Shown here one piece after another: positions 17,019-25,852 of a DNA stretch of 37,455 nucleotides. This DNA comes from Buttiauxella warmboldiae (GTDB taxonomy: Bacteria; Pseudomonadota; Gammaproteobacteria; Enterobacterales; Enterobacteriaceae), in contig NZ_RPOH01000116.1 in NCBI RefSeq assembly GCF_003818135.1, positions 1 to 37,455 on the forward strand, given 5' to 3'. Within the stretch, counting starts at the first letter, position 1, and each line of letters begins with the position of its first letter. The notes beneath the pieces were generated by a model. It saw only the letters and a program-made list of their open reading frames with translations. It was not told the DNA's origin and searched no databases. Made by a program: the position numbers and the translations under genes.

Positions 17019-18458
17019 TTACACCTGCAAATAGACCATCTGCGTCTGCAGATACTCGTTCAGACCATGACGCCCGTCGGCGCCGCCAATTCCTGATTTG
17101 CGCCAGCCCGCATGGAAGCCCTGCATCGCCTCAAAGTTTTCCCGGTTGATGTAGGTTTCACCAAATTTCAGCCCTTTGATGGCTTTCATGGCGGTGTTTA
17201 AATCACGGGTATAGACCGACGATGTCAGGCCATAGTCGCTGTCGTTCGCCATTTCCAGCGCTTGCTCCAGCGTTTCAAACGTCGTGACAGGCAGCACGGG
17301 ACCAAAGGTTTCGTCGTGCATAATCGCCATTTCCTGACGCACATCCACCAGCAGCGTCGGCGGGTAGAAATACCCTTTTCCTTCCGGCGCTTTGCCGCCC
17401 AATACCACACGTGCGCCTTCGCTTACCGCATGAGCGACTTTCTGCTCCACGCGCTCAAGTGCGGCGGCGTTAATCAACGGTCCCATCGACACATCGTTAC
17501 GCTCGCCCGTATCGCCAAAGCTCACCTGTTTAAAGGCTTCGCTCAGGCGAGTAATAAATTCGTCGTAAATGCCTTTTTGCACATACACACGTTCCGCGCA
17601 GTTGCACACCTGCCCGGTGTTAATCATGCGCGAGTCGACAATCGCTTTTACCGCGATATCCAGGTCGGCGTCTTCCATCACGATAGCGGGCGCTTTACCA
17701 CCCAGTTCGAGGCAAACTTTGGTGATGTTTTTAGCCGCAGCGGCCATGATTTTCTCGCCCGCGCCAACGCTGCCCGTCATGCTGACCATCGCCACTTTCG
17801 GGTTGCCCGCCAGCTCCTGGCCAACCGTTTCGCCGCGCCCCAGCACCAGGTTAAACACCCCTTTTGGTAACCCGATATCATGAACAATTTCTGCAAAAGC
17901 GATGGCGTTATTCGGGGTAAATTCGCTTGGTTTGATGACGATAGTATTGCCGGTGATTAGCGCTGGCGCGAGTTTGCGGGCAATCAGGAAGAACGGGAAG
18001 TTCCACGGCAAAATCCCGGTTGTCACGCCTAATGCACGTTTGAATACCAGAATATTTTCACCCGGACGGTCGCTTTGCAGGATTTCGCCTTCGTAACGGC
18101 GCGCCCATTCAGCCATGTAATCGAGATAATCGGCGGTGAAAGCCACTTCAACTTCCGCCAGCTGTTGGGTTTTGCCGCCTTCGGCAACAATCAGGGCGCT
18201 TATTGCCTGCGCACGTTCCCGAATACCCGCAGAAATTTTACGCAGCCAGCCCGCACGCTCAATGGCGGGTAACGCTTCCCAACCGGCCTGGGCTTTTGCC
18301 GCGGCATCAATCGCATCACGCGCCTGCTGCGCGCTACCGTCAGGAATGCGCGAAATCAGCGCTTCAGTGGCAGGATTAATCACATCAATCCACTTCTCGC
18401 CCTGCCATGGAACAAATTGACCATCTATATACATCGGGTGTTGTACAGGTGCTGTCAT
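17019..18458 (-). CDS. aldA: Aldehyde dehydrogenase A (lactaldehyde/glycolaldehyde dehydrogenase)
   Basis: This 479-aa NAD-dependent enzyme oxidises L-lactaldehyde to lactate and glycolaldehyde to glycolate. Length and sequence match E. coli AldA throughout. The catalytic Glu is in CLELGGKAP (about 251) and the catalytic Cys in GQVCNCAERV (about 285); the substrate and NAD region includes GILPWNFPFF (about 148-157). AAGGAG lies before the ATG. In E. coli aldA is directly downstream of ydcF; here the same relative orientation is kept but a sugar cassette of about 10 kb lies between them. It is CRP- and ArcA-responsive in E. coli, and a CRP-like site is visible upstream here. Confidence 0.98.
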   Translation of the reverse strand: MTAPVQHPMYIDGQFVPWQGEKWIDVINPATEALISRIPDGSAQQARDAIDAAAKAQAGWEALPAIERAGWLRKISAGIRERAQAISALIVAEGGKTQQLAEVEVAFTADYLDYMAEWARRYEGEILQSDRPGENILVFKRALGVTTGILPWNFPFFLIARKLAPALITGNTIVIKPSEFTPNNAIAFAEIVHDIGLPKGVFNLVLGRGETVGQELAGNPKVAMVSMTGSVGAGEKIMAAAAKNITKVCLELGGKAPAIVMEDADLDIAVKAIVDSRMINTGQVCNCAERVYVQKGIYDEFITRLSEAFKQVSFGDTGERNDVSMGPLINAAALERVEQKVAHAVSEGARVVLGGKAPEGKGYFYPPTLLVDVRQEMAIMHDETFGPVLPVTTFETLEQALEMANDSDYGLTSSVYTRDLNTAMKAIKGLKFGETYINRENFEAMQGFHAGWRKSGIGGADGRHGLNEYLQTQMVYLQV

Positions 18459-18550
18459 GACCGGCTCCTTTGCGTTCGCTGTTTTGTTTATGTAAAGCAG
18501 TTGTGAACACTTTAGATAGCAAAAACGGCCATTCGGGCAAAACGGTCATG

Positions 18551-18570
18551 AAATGTGATAGCACTCAATA
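18551..18570 (-). promoter_or_regulatory. Candidate CRP site upstream of aldA
   Basis: The stretch contains AAATGTGA followed, 6 nt later, by TCAAT. The left half matches the CRP consensus fully and the right half partly. It is about 95-110 bp upstream of aldA, which is catabolite-repressed in E. coli. Assigned by pattern only. Confidence 0.45.
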
Positions 18571-18618
18571 AAAACAACACAAAAGAAGCAATTTAGCTAC
18601 ATATGTGAAACATAAAAG

Positions 18619-18653
18619 TGACCGTTTTCAACGTGGACGGATGAAAACGGTCA
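18619..18653 (-). terminator. Terminator-like hairpin after the SorC-family gene
   Basis: TGACCGTTTTCA and TGAAAACGGTCA are perfect 12-bp arms around an 11-nt loop, starting 12 bp beyond the regulator stop codon. On the regulator strand it is followed by CTTTTA, a short T-run. It insulates aldA from the regulator transcript. Confidence 0.65.
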
Positions 18654-18664
18654 TCCGCAGAGCG

Positions 18665-19609
18665 TTACAGCAGCTGGCTGGCCGTTGGAAAATCCGTGAT
18701 CAGGACGTCAATGTATCCCCCCAGCAGCGCCCCGCGAATGGCATTGGCTTTGTCGTTGCCCCCCGCCAGCGCCACCACATGCGGGCAAGCACGAACCTGG
18801 CTTAGCTCCATGCCGATAACCGGATCTTCTTCTGTGCTCAGAACCGGCTCCCCCCGGGCATTAAAATAATGCAGGCAGATATCCCCAACCGCACCGCGTT
18901 CGGCCAGCGTTTTAAGCATCGCTTCGCCGTAATAGTTACCCGAATTTTTCAGCAGTTGAGAAGGTTCAAGATCGCCGATACCGAGAATTGCCATATCCAC
19001 TTCGGCAAATTTGTTCACCACTTCGGCAACATCATCGCTGGCCACCAGTCTTGCCCGTTCTTCAACGGAATGTTCAATACTTTGAGAAGGTAACAACCAG
19101 GCCGGGCAACCAAGCTGTGCGGCCAGGTTTTGCGTCAGAATCGTCGCCTGCACGTTGCCATTGGGCCCCACGCCGCCCAGCAGTTGAATCACGCCACGCG
19201 CTTTTATGCTTTGGGGATGCAGTTCATCAACCATGGCGCGAATGGTTGTACTCCAGGAGGAGATACCCACAAGATCGTTTGGTCGTAACCGCGTTTCAAC
19301 GTAATGCGCCGCTGCACTACCAATCGCATGTTTGATTTGCATAGCCGCTGCGGATTCGTCAACATCCACCACAATCGCCTGGCGAATGCCGTACTTTTTC
19401 TCCAGCGCCTGCTCAAGAGAGAGAAAAATATTGGCGGGCTGAATCACGCTGATTTTTACCACCCCCTCTTTCTGGCAGCGGGTAATGGCACGCGATACAA
19501 ATGACTGTGACAGCTGCAATAGCCCGGCGATTTCTGACTGCTTCATCCCTTCAACAAAATAGAGTGTCGCAATCTTGACCAACAAACGTTGTTCATCCTG
19601 CTTTGACAT
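18665..19609 (-). CDS. SorC/DeoR-type sugar-responsive regulator
   Basis: This 314-aa protein has an N-terminal helix-turn-helix (about 18-56: MKQSEIAGLLQLSQSFVSRA then ITRCQKEGVVKISV) and a C-terminal SorC-type sugar-phosphate-binding domain (about 60-312), including GVGPNG and VALAGGNDKANAI. The start MSKQDEQ has AGGAGG upstream and gives the usual family length; the open frame runs 43 codons further without a site. It is divergent from the sugar ABC/transketolase operon across 210 bp that contain several palindromes, so it most likely controls that operon and itself, with a pathway sugar phosphate as effector. Whether it represses or activates is not visible. Confidence 0.9.
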   Translation of the reverse strand: MSKQDEQRLLVKIATLYFVEGMKQSEIAGLLQLSQSFVSRAITRCQKEGVVKISVIQPANIFLSLEQALEKKYGIRQAIVVDVDESAAAMQIKHAIGSAAAHYVETRLRPNDLVGISSWSTTIRAMVDELHPQSIKARGVIQLLGGVGPNGNVQATILTQNLAAQLGCPAWLLPSQSIEHSVEERARLVASDDVAEVVNKFAEVDMAILGIGDLEPSQLLKNSGNYYGEAMLKTLAERGAVGDICLHYFNARGEPVLSTEEDPVIGMELSQVRACPHVVALAGGNDKANAIRGALLGGYIDVLITDFPTASQLL

Positions 19610-19637
19610 AAGCGCCTCCTGATTTCCTTTCTGTATT

Positions 19638-19657
19638 TTTATGCAAGCCTGCATAAA
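19638..19657. promoter_or_regulatory. Candidate operator upstream of the SorC-type gene
   Basis: TTTATGCA and TGCATAAA are perfect 8-bp arms with a 4-nt spacer, 29-48 bp upstream of the regulator start codon. The position suits autoregulation. Confidence 0.5.
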
Positions 19658-19725
19658 TAACAAGGCAGCTTTCCTTTTGCCGCTTAACTGTACAATTTGT
19701 GATCGCATCCGCCTTTTTATGATTT

Positions 19726-19748
19726 TTCTGTCCTCCACATGGACAGAA
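19726..19748. promoter_or_regulatory. Inverted repeat in the divergent control region
   Basis: TTCTGTCC and GGACAGAA are perfect 8-bp arms around a 7-nt spacer, midway between the regulator and the binding-protein gene. Its sequence differs from the AT-rich palindromes beside it, so a second protein or an RNA stem is possible. Confidence 0.4.
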
Positions 19749-19769
19749 CCATCGGTGGGGCATATCGTT

Positions 19770-20761
<992 letters not shown>

Positions 20762-20774
20762 TCCAGGAGGCTGT

Positions 20775-21377
20775 ATGTCGCTCAAACAATGGGGTATTGG
20801 CTGGTTATGTTGCAGTGCCCTGTTGCTCACTGCCTGCCGGGTGGTGGATCTGGATGAAAACGGGCAACCGATTATTCCGCCAGACCCGAATGCGAAAGCA
20901 AGTTTCGCAAACCAGACACCCGCGCAGATAGCGCAACAAACCTGGAACAGCAAAGTACTGACTCCCGCGCAGAGCCATGCACTGGATAGTACGACCCTGA
21001 AAACCCGCGCCGCCAACGCCAACAACGAAAGCGTATTCGTCAAAGTACAAGGCAAAGTCGATAGCGTTTCCCTGGATAACGAACGCGAACGCACGTTGAC
21101 CGTGACCGTCAATGACCAACCGCTGCAGGTGCAGATCGGGCCGATGATCCGCGGCAATGCGATTCGTGATGCAACGGGTTACAAATTTGCGGATTTCACT
21201 AATCAGGTGCAGTTTGCGCAGCTGTCAAAAGCTTATAACCGCGAAGCAGCAAAACACCTGCCGAAAGTGGATGAAAGCTGGCAGCAGCAACCGGTCACCG
21301 TGGTGATGGCCGTCACCATGCGCAACGGCACACTGAGTGATGCAGCAGCCATTTCACTGGAACGGGGGCAACCATAA
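20775..21377 (+). CDS. DUF2291 lipoprotein
   Basis: This 200-aa protein has a lipoprotein signal with lipobox LLTAC (Cys20), then RVVDLDENGQPIIPPDPNA, which is characteristic of DUF2291. The rest has no recognised domain; a conserved NQTPAQIAQQTW block lies near residues 47-58. Members are repeatedly found beside ribose-type ABC sugar importers, but no role is established. It sits between the binding-protein gene (14-bp gap with AGGAGG) and the ATPase gene (1-bp TAATG overlap), so it is translationally tied to the transporter. An anchoring, docking or sugar-presentation role at the membrane is an inference. Confidence 0.88.
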   Translation: MSLKQWGIGWLCCSALLLTACRVVDLDENGQPIIPPDPNAKASFANQTPAQIAQQTWNSKVLTPAQSHALDSTTLKTRAANANNESVFVKVQGKVDSVSLDNERERTLTVTVNDQPLQVQIGPMIRGNAIRDATGYKFADFTNQVQFAQLSKAYNREAAKHLPKVDESWQQQPVTVVMAVTMRNGTLSDAAAISLERGQP

Positions 21378-22894
21378 TGTCGCAAGATCCTATTATTCTG
21401 CGCACCCGCAGCATTTCGATGCTGTTTCCCGGCACCGTGGCGCTGGACAACATTGATTACAACGTCTGGCGCGGCAAAGTGAACGTGATTATTGGCGAGA
21501 ACGGCGCGGGAAAATCAACGTTAATGAAAATCCTGGCGGGCGTGCAGCAGCCGAGCCTGGGTGAAATCGAACTGAACGGTGAAGTCGTTGCGTTCAACAG
21601 CACGCGCCAGGCGGCAGCTCATGGGATCGGCATGGTTCACCAGGAACTGAACCTGTTTGAAAACCTGACGGTGGCTGAAAACATTTTTCTCGGGCGCGAA
21701 TTGCAACACGGTTTATCCCCTATTGATGAAGCCACACAGCAGGCGCGTAGTGCTGAATTGCTCAAACGCCTGGACCAGCCTATTTCGCCAAAAGAGCTGG
21801 TCGCCAATCTCAAAGTTGGTCAGCAACAGCTGGTGGAAATTGCCAAAGCGCTGGCTGAAAACGCCGATATTTTAATTCTTGATGAACCCACTTCGGCGCT
21901 CAGTAAAACCGAAGTGGAAATCCTGTTCCGGGTGATTCGTGAACTCACCCGCCAGGGCGTCACCATTATTTATATTTCCCACCGCCTCGAAGAGTTAATG
22001 GCGATTGGCGACGTGATAACCATTTTGCGCGATGGCAAATTTCAGGCCGAAGCTCAGGTGTGTGATATCGACGTACCGTGGATCGTGCGTGAAATGCTCG
22101 GCAGCGAACCGGTATCCAGCTTCCTGAAACCGGGGCGTAAATTTGGAGCCGCGATTCTTGAAGCCGAGCACATCACCTGTGTCAACGCGGCGGGAAATAC
22201 CGTGGTCGATGACGTAAGTTTCCAGGTGCGCGCCGGGGAAATTGTCGGTATTTACGGGTTGATGGGGGCCGGACGCACCGAACTGTTTGAGTGCCTGCTG
22301 GGCACCCAGCGCAGCTATCTGGGCAAGTTATGGCTCGACAGTAAGCCGGTGCCGCCACGGCTGGCGACGGCTGAACGCATCCGCATGGGCATGAGTCTGG
22401 TGCCGGAAGATCGCAAACGCACCGGAATATTTCCGATATCGTCGGTTGCCAGCAACTTAACGATTGCCAGTTTATGGCGGCGTTTGCAGCGTGGCTTTGC
22501 CATTTCACAGGTCGATGAAACGGCGGTTGTGGCCAGCACCATTGGCAATCTGTCGATAAAAGTGTCTTCACCGGATGTTGAAATTCAGGCGCTGAGTGGC
22601 GGGAACCAGCAAAAAGTGGTGATTGGCCGCTCGCTGCTCACCAACCCGAAACTCCTGCTGCTGGATGAACCAACGCGCGGCATTGATGTGGGCGCCAAAG
22701 CTGACGTGTTTCGCATGATGGTTCAGCTCTCCGAACAGGGTATTGCCGTGGTGTTTTCCACTTCCGATCTGAAAGAGATCATGGCGGTTTCCGACCGCAT
22801 TCTGGTGATGTCCGGCGGAAAAATCACCGCCGATATTCCCCGCGAACAGGCCGAAGAATCGGCATTGGTTTCCGCTAGTGCACAAGGGTTCTGA
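21377..22894 (+). CDS. Sugar ABC importer ATPase, RbsA/MglA type
   Basis: This 505-aa protein has two fused ABC domains. Domain 1 has Walker A GENGAGKST (about 40-48), signature region LKVGQQQLVEIAKAL and Walker B LILDEPTSALS. Domain 2 has the degenerate Walker A GLMGAGRTEL, signature LSGGNQQKV and Walker B LLLDEPTRGIDVG. This asymmetry is normal for carbohydrate-uptake family 2 ATPases. It energises uptake through the permease encoded next and overlaps the DUF2291 gene by 1 bp. Confidence 0.95.
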   Translation: MSQDPIILRTRSISMLFPGTVALDNIDYNVWRGKVNVIIGENGAGKSTLMKILAGVQQPSLGEIELNGEVVAFNSTRQAAAHGIGMVHQELNLFENLTVAENIFLGRELQHGLSPIDEATQQARSAELLKRLDQPISPKELVANLKVGQQQLVEIAKALAENADILILDEPTSALSKTEVEILFRVIRELTRQGVTIIYISHRLEELMAIGDVITILRDGKFQAEAQVCDIDVPWIVREMLGSEPVSSFLKPGRKFGAAILEAEHITCVNAAGNTVVDDVSFQVRAGEIVGIYGLMGAGRTELFECLLGTQRSYLGKLWLDSKPVPPRLATAERIRMGMSLVPEDRKRTGIFPISSVASNLTIASLWRRLQRGFAISQVDETAVVASTIGNLSIKVSSPDVEIQALSGGNQQKVVIGRSLLTNPKLLLLDEPTRGIDVGAKADVFRMMVQLSEQGIAVVFSTSDLKEIMAVSDRILVMSGGKITADIPREQAEESALVSASAQGF

Positions 22895-22895
22895 T

Positions 22896-23996
22896 ATGAA
22901 AATGAATGATACTGTCGCGCTCAACGCCAGACCAGGCTCGCCGTTCAGCTCGCGGGAAAATCTGCTGCTGTTACTGCTCAAGCTGCGCACCTTTATTGCG
23001 CTGTTTTTGATTGTCGGTTTCTTCGCCATCATGGTGCCGAACTTCCTCGCCATGGGCAGTATGGTGATCATGATTAAACACATCGCTATCAACGCCTTCC
23101 TGGCGCTCGGCATTACCTTTGTCATCATCACCGCCGGTATCGATCTCTCGATCGGCGCAACGCTTGGATTGTGCGGCATGATTGCCGGCTGGCTGATCAC
23201 CAAAGGCATTGTGCTGCCGATGTTCGGCATCGCTATTTTTCCGAGCGTCTGGGTGATTGTGCCGCTGGTTTTGTTGATTGGCGGGCTGATTGGCGCAACC
23301 AACGGCTGGATTATTACCCGCTATAACGTCGCACCGTTTATCTGCACGCTGGGCACTATGTACGTACTGCGCGGCGCGGCGATGTTGACCTCAGGTGGCG
23401 AAACTTTCCCGGGTCTGTCCGGCAACCCGCAGCTTGGCAACACCGGTTTTGATTTGATTGGCTCCGGCACGCTGTTCGGCATTCCCTGGGCAATCTGGAT
23501 GATGATCGTGCTGGCGCTGGCGATTGCCTATGTCGCCCGCCGCCTGCCTTTTGGCCGCCATGTCTATGCGATTGGCGATAACGAACGCGCGGCTGAACTT
23601 TCCGGGGTAAAAGTCCGTCAGGTCAAAATTTGGGTCTATACCCTTTCGGGGCTCTGCGCCGCCATCGCTGGGATTGTGGTTTCCGCGCAGTTGGTTGCCA
23701 GCCATCCAGCAAACGGTACGGCATTTGAGATGAACGCTATCGCAGCGGTAGTGCTTGGCGGTACTTCGCTTGCCGGTGGGCGCGGCACCATTCTCGGCAC
23801 CCTGGTCGGCGCTTTTGTGATTGGTTTCCTGGCCGATGGCTTAGTGATGATGGGCGTGAGCGAATTCTGGCAAATGGTCATCAAGGGAATCGTGATTATC
23901 GTGGCGGTTATCATCGATCAGATGCAGAACCGCATGCAGCAGAAAGCCGCGGTCGTGGCACAAAAAGCGCTGATGGAAAGCAGCGGGAAAGTGTAG
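22896..23996 (+). CDS. Sugar ABC importer permease, RbsC type
   Basis: This 366-aa inner-membrane protein of the BPD_transp_2 family has about ten hydrophobic segments and the family blocks FVIITAGIDLSIGA, GATNGWIITRYNVAPFI and AVVLGGTSLAGGRGTILGT. It starts one base after the ATPase stop codon; ATG at 22896 is preferred over the GTG at 22878, which lies inside the ATPase gene. A single permease gene suggests a homodimer, as in the ribose importer. The downstream gap carries a hairpin that separates the transport and catabolic parts of the operon. Confidence 0.95.
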   Translation: MKMNDTVALNARPGSPFSSRENLLLLLLKLRTFIALFLIVGFFAIMVPNFLAMGSMVIMIKHIAINAFLALGITFVIITAGIDLSIGATLGLCGMIAGWLITKGIVLPMFGIAIFPSVWVIVPLVLLIGGLIGATNGWIITRYNVAPFICTLGTMYVLRGAAMLTSGGETFPGLSGNPQLGNTGFDLIGSGTLFGIPWAIWMMIVLALAIAYVARRLPFGRHVYAIGDNERAAELSGVKVRQVKIWVYTLSGLCAAIAGIVVSAQLVASHPANGTAFEMNAIAAVVLGGTSLAGGRGTILGTLVGAFVIGFLADGLVMMGVSEFWQMVIKGIVIIVAVIIDQMQNRMQQKAAVVAQKALMESSGKV

Positions 23997-24016
23997 CCCG
24001 TCACAAATTCTGAACG

Positions 24017-24036
24017 GCGGGTATTTTTTTACCCGC
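24017..24036 (+). terminator. Intra-operon hairpin between transporter and enzymes
   Basis: GCGGGTA and TACCCGC form a perfect 7-bp stem with a T6 loop. It begins 20 bp after the permease stop. No T-run follows the stem, so partial termination or mRNA stabilisation is more likely than full termination. Confidence 0.45.
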
Positions 24037-24039
24037 ATG

Positions 24040-24051
24040 GAATAATTATTC
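24040..24051 (+). promoter_or_regulatory. Palindrome upstream of the transketolase genes
   Basis: GAATAATTATTC is a perfect 12-bp palindrome, similar in layout to the GAATATATATTC core of the operator before the binding-protein gene. It is 31 bp upstream of the transketolase start and may mark a second operator or promoter. Confidence 0.4.
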
Positions 24052-24082
24052 ATCTATGATTTTTAATGCATGAGGTAACGCT

Positions 24083-24913
24083 ATGAATCCGTTCGCCCTG
24101 TCAGTTACGGATCTGGAAAAGAGAGCGCGCGCCGTCCGTCGCCGCATCGTCCTGCTCAATGCCCACAGCCCGGCTGGCGGCCATACCGGGGCTGATCTAT
24201 CGCAGGTAGAAATCTTGACCGCCCTGTACTTCCGGATACTGAATTGTTCGCCGCAGCTGATTAACAGCGATGAACGTGACATCTACATTCAGTCTAAAGG
24301 CCATGCGGTAGGCGGTTATTACTGTGTGCTGGCTGAAGCCGGGTTTATTCCCGTGGAGTGGCTGCCGACTTATCAGCATGCCGACTCTCACCTGCCCGGC
24401 CACCCGGTGAAACACAAAACGCCGGGTGTTGAACTGAATACAGGTGCGCTCGGTCACGGCCTGCCGGTCGCCGTTGGCATCGCGCTGGCGGCCAAACGCA
24501 ACAACAGCCAGCGCCGCGTCTTTGTGGTGACCGGCGATGGCGAACTGGCTGAGGGTAGCAACTGGGAAGCGGCGCTGGTCGCGGCGCATTACCAGCTCGA
24601 TAACCTGATCATCATTAACGACAAAAACAATCTACAGCTCGCGGGCTCGACCAAAGAGATCCTCAATACCGACCCGCTGGATGAGAAATGGCGCGCGTTC
24701 GGCATGGAAGTGACCGAGTGCCGTGGCAACGACATGGCTGATGTGGTCGCCACAATTGAAGGACTACAGCCACAGGGCAAACCGCATGTGGTGATTGCCA
24801 ATACCACTAAAGGCGCGGGCATCTCCTTTATTCAGGGACGCGCCGAATGGCACCACCGGATCCCAAAAGGTGACGAAATCGAACTGGCGCTGGAGGAACT
24901 GAAAGATGAGTAA
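24083..24913 (+). CDS. Transketolase N-terminal subunit (candidate AptA)
   Basis: This 276-aa protein corresponds to the thiamine-diphosphate-binding N-terminal third of transketolase. The SPAGGHTGADLS block (about 29-40), SKGHAVGGYY (about 71-80) and the cofactor motif GDGELAEG (151-158) with Asn in INDKNN (about 179-184) are visible. GAGGT precedes the ATG. It overlaps the gene of the second subunit by 8 bp, so the two form one split enzyme. In the D-apiose route, AptA/AptB transfer a two-carbon unit from apulose 4-phosphate to glyceraldehyde 3-phosphate, giving dihydroxyacetone phosphate and xylulose 5-phosphate. The kinase and isomerase genes following support this, though sequence alone cannot fix the substrate. 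Confidence 0.92.
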   Translation: MNPFALSVTDLEKRARAVRRRIVLLNAHSPAGGHTGADLSQVEILTALYFRILNCSPQLINSDERDIYIQSKGHAVGGYYCVLAEAGFIPVEWLPTYQHADSHLPGHPVKHKTPGVELNTGALGHGLPVAVGIALAAKRNNSQRRVFVVTGDGELAEGSNWEAALVAAHYQLDNLIIINDKNNLQLAGSTKEILNTDPLDEKWRAFGMEVTECRGNDMADVVATIEGLQPQGKPHVVIANTTKGAGISFIQGRAEWHHRIPKGDEIELALEELKDE

Positions 24914-25850
24914 TAGCGAACATCTGGCCACCGTAATGGTGAATGCCTTTATTGACGCCGTCGACCGCGGCATAGACCTGGTGCCGGTGGTGGCAGACTC
25001 AACCTCTACGGCAAAAATCGCCCCGTTCATAAAGCAATTTCCGGACAGGTTGGTGAACGTCGGTATTGCCGAACAAACTCTGGTCGGTACGGCAGTGGGC
25101 CTGTCAATGGGCGGGAAAATCGCCGTCACCTGCAACGCGGCACCGTTTTTGATTTCGCGCGCCAACGAACAGATCAAAGTCGACGTTTGCTACAACAACA
25201 GCAACGTAAAATTGTTTGGCCTGAATGCCGGAGCCAGTTATGGCCCGCTCGCCAGCACCCACCACAGCATTGACGACATCGCCGTGCTGCGCGGTTTTGG
25301 CAACATTGAAATCTATGCGCCATCGTGCCCGATTGAATGCCGCCAGATTATTGACTACGCGCTGGAACACGTTGGTCCGGTTTACATTCGTCTTGACGGC
25401 AAAGCACTGCCAGAACTGCACGACGCAGATTATCAGTTCAAACCAGGTGCCATTAATCAGCTGCGCGAAGGGGAAGATGTGGCGCTGGTGGCAATGGGTT
25501 CAACGGTGCATGAAGCTGTCACGGCGGCGGCTCAACTCGCGGACTTGGGTATTAATGCGGCGGTGATCAACGTTCCGTCTATCCGCCCTTGCGATACGGC
25601 ACAGCTTCTCAGCATGCTTAAAAAATCACGCAGCGTGATAACCGTTGAAGAGCACAACGTGAATGGTGGTGTCGGCAGCCTGGTCGCTGAAGTGTTAGCG
25701 GAAGCCGGATGCGGTATTCCGCTGTTGCGGCTCGGAATTGCAGACGGTAGCTATGCTATTGCGGCGGATCGCAAGGAGATGCGTGCTCATCATGGAATTG
25801 ACGCCGCAGGAGTCACACGTTCCGCCACGGCGCTTTGCAAAGGAGCATAG
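24906..25850 (+). CDS. Transketolase C-terminal subunit (candidate AptB)
   Basis: This 314-aa protein supplies the pyrimidine-binding and C-terminal transketolase domains. The catalytic Glu is in VNVGIAEQT (Glu56). The substrate-binding block reads SYGPLASTHHSIDD (about 112-125), and VEEHNVNGGVGSLVAE (about 249-264) is in the C-terminal domain. It overlaps the first subunit by 8 bp and is followed within 2 bp by the kinase gene. Split transketolases are common in dedicated sugar pathways, unlike the single-chain housekeeping TktA. D-apulose 4-phosphate is the inferred donor. Confidence 0.92.
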   Translation: MSNSEHLATVMVNAFIDAVDRGIDLVPVVADSTSTAKIAPFIKQFPDRLVNVGIAEQTLVGTAVGLSMGGKIAVTCNAAPFLISRANEQIKVDVCYNNSNVKLFGLNAGASYGPLASTHHSIDDIAVLRGFGNIEIYAPSCPIECRQIIDYALEHVGPVYIRLDGKALPELHDADYQFKPGAINQLREGEDVALVAMGSTVHEAVTAAAQLADLGINAAVINVPSIRPCDTAQLLSMLKKSRSVITVEEHNVNGGVGSLVAEVLAEAGCGIPLLRLGIADGSYAIAADRKEMRAHHGIDAAGVTRSATALCKGA

Positions 25851-25852
25851 CC

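Noticed and set aside
19610-19738. 43-residue N-terminal extension of the SorC-type regulator
   Set aside because: AGGAGG directly precedes the internal start at 19609, the extension crosses the candidate operator, and 314 aa is the usual family length.
22568-23302. 244-aa minus-strand frame
   Set aside because: It lies antisense across the ATPase and permease genes, has low-complexity Ile/Met/Pro-rich composition and no ribosome-binding site; a shadow frame.
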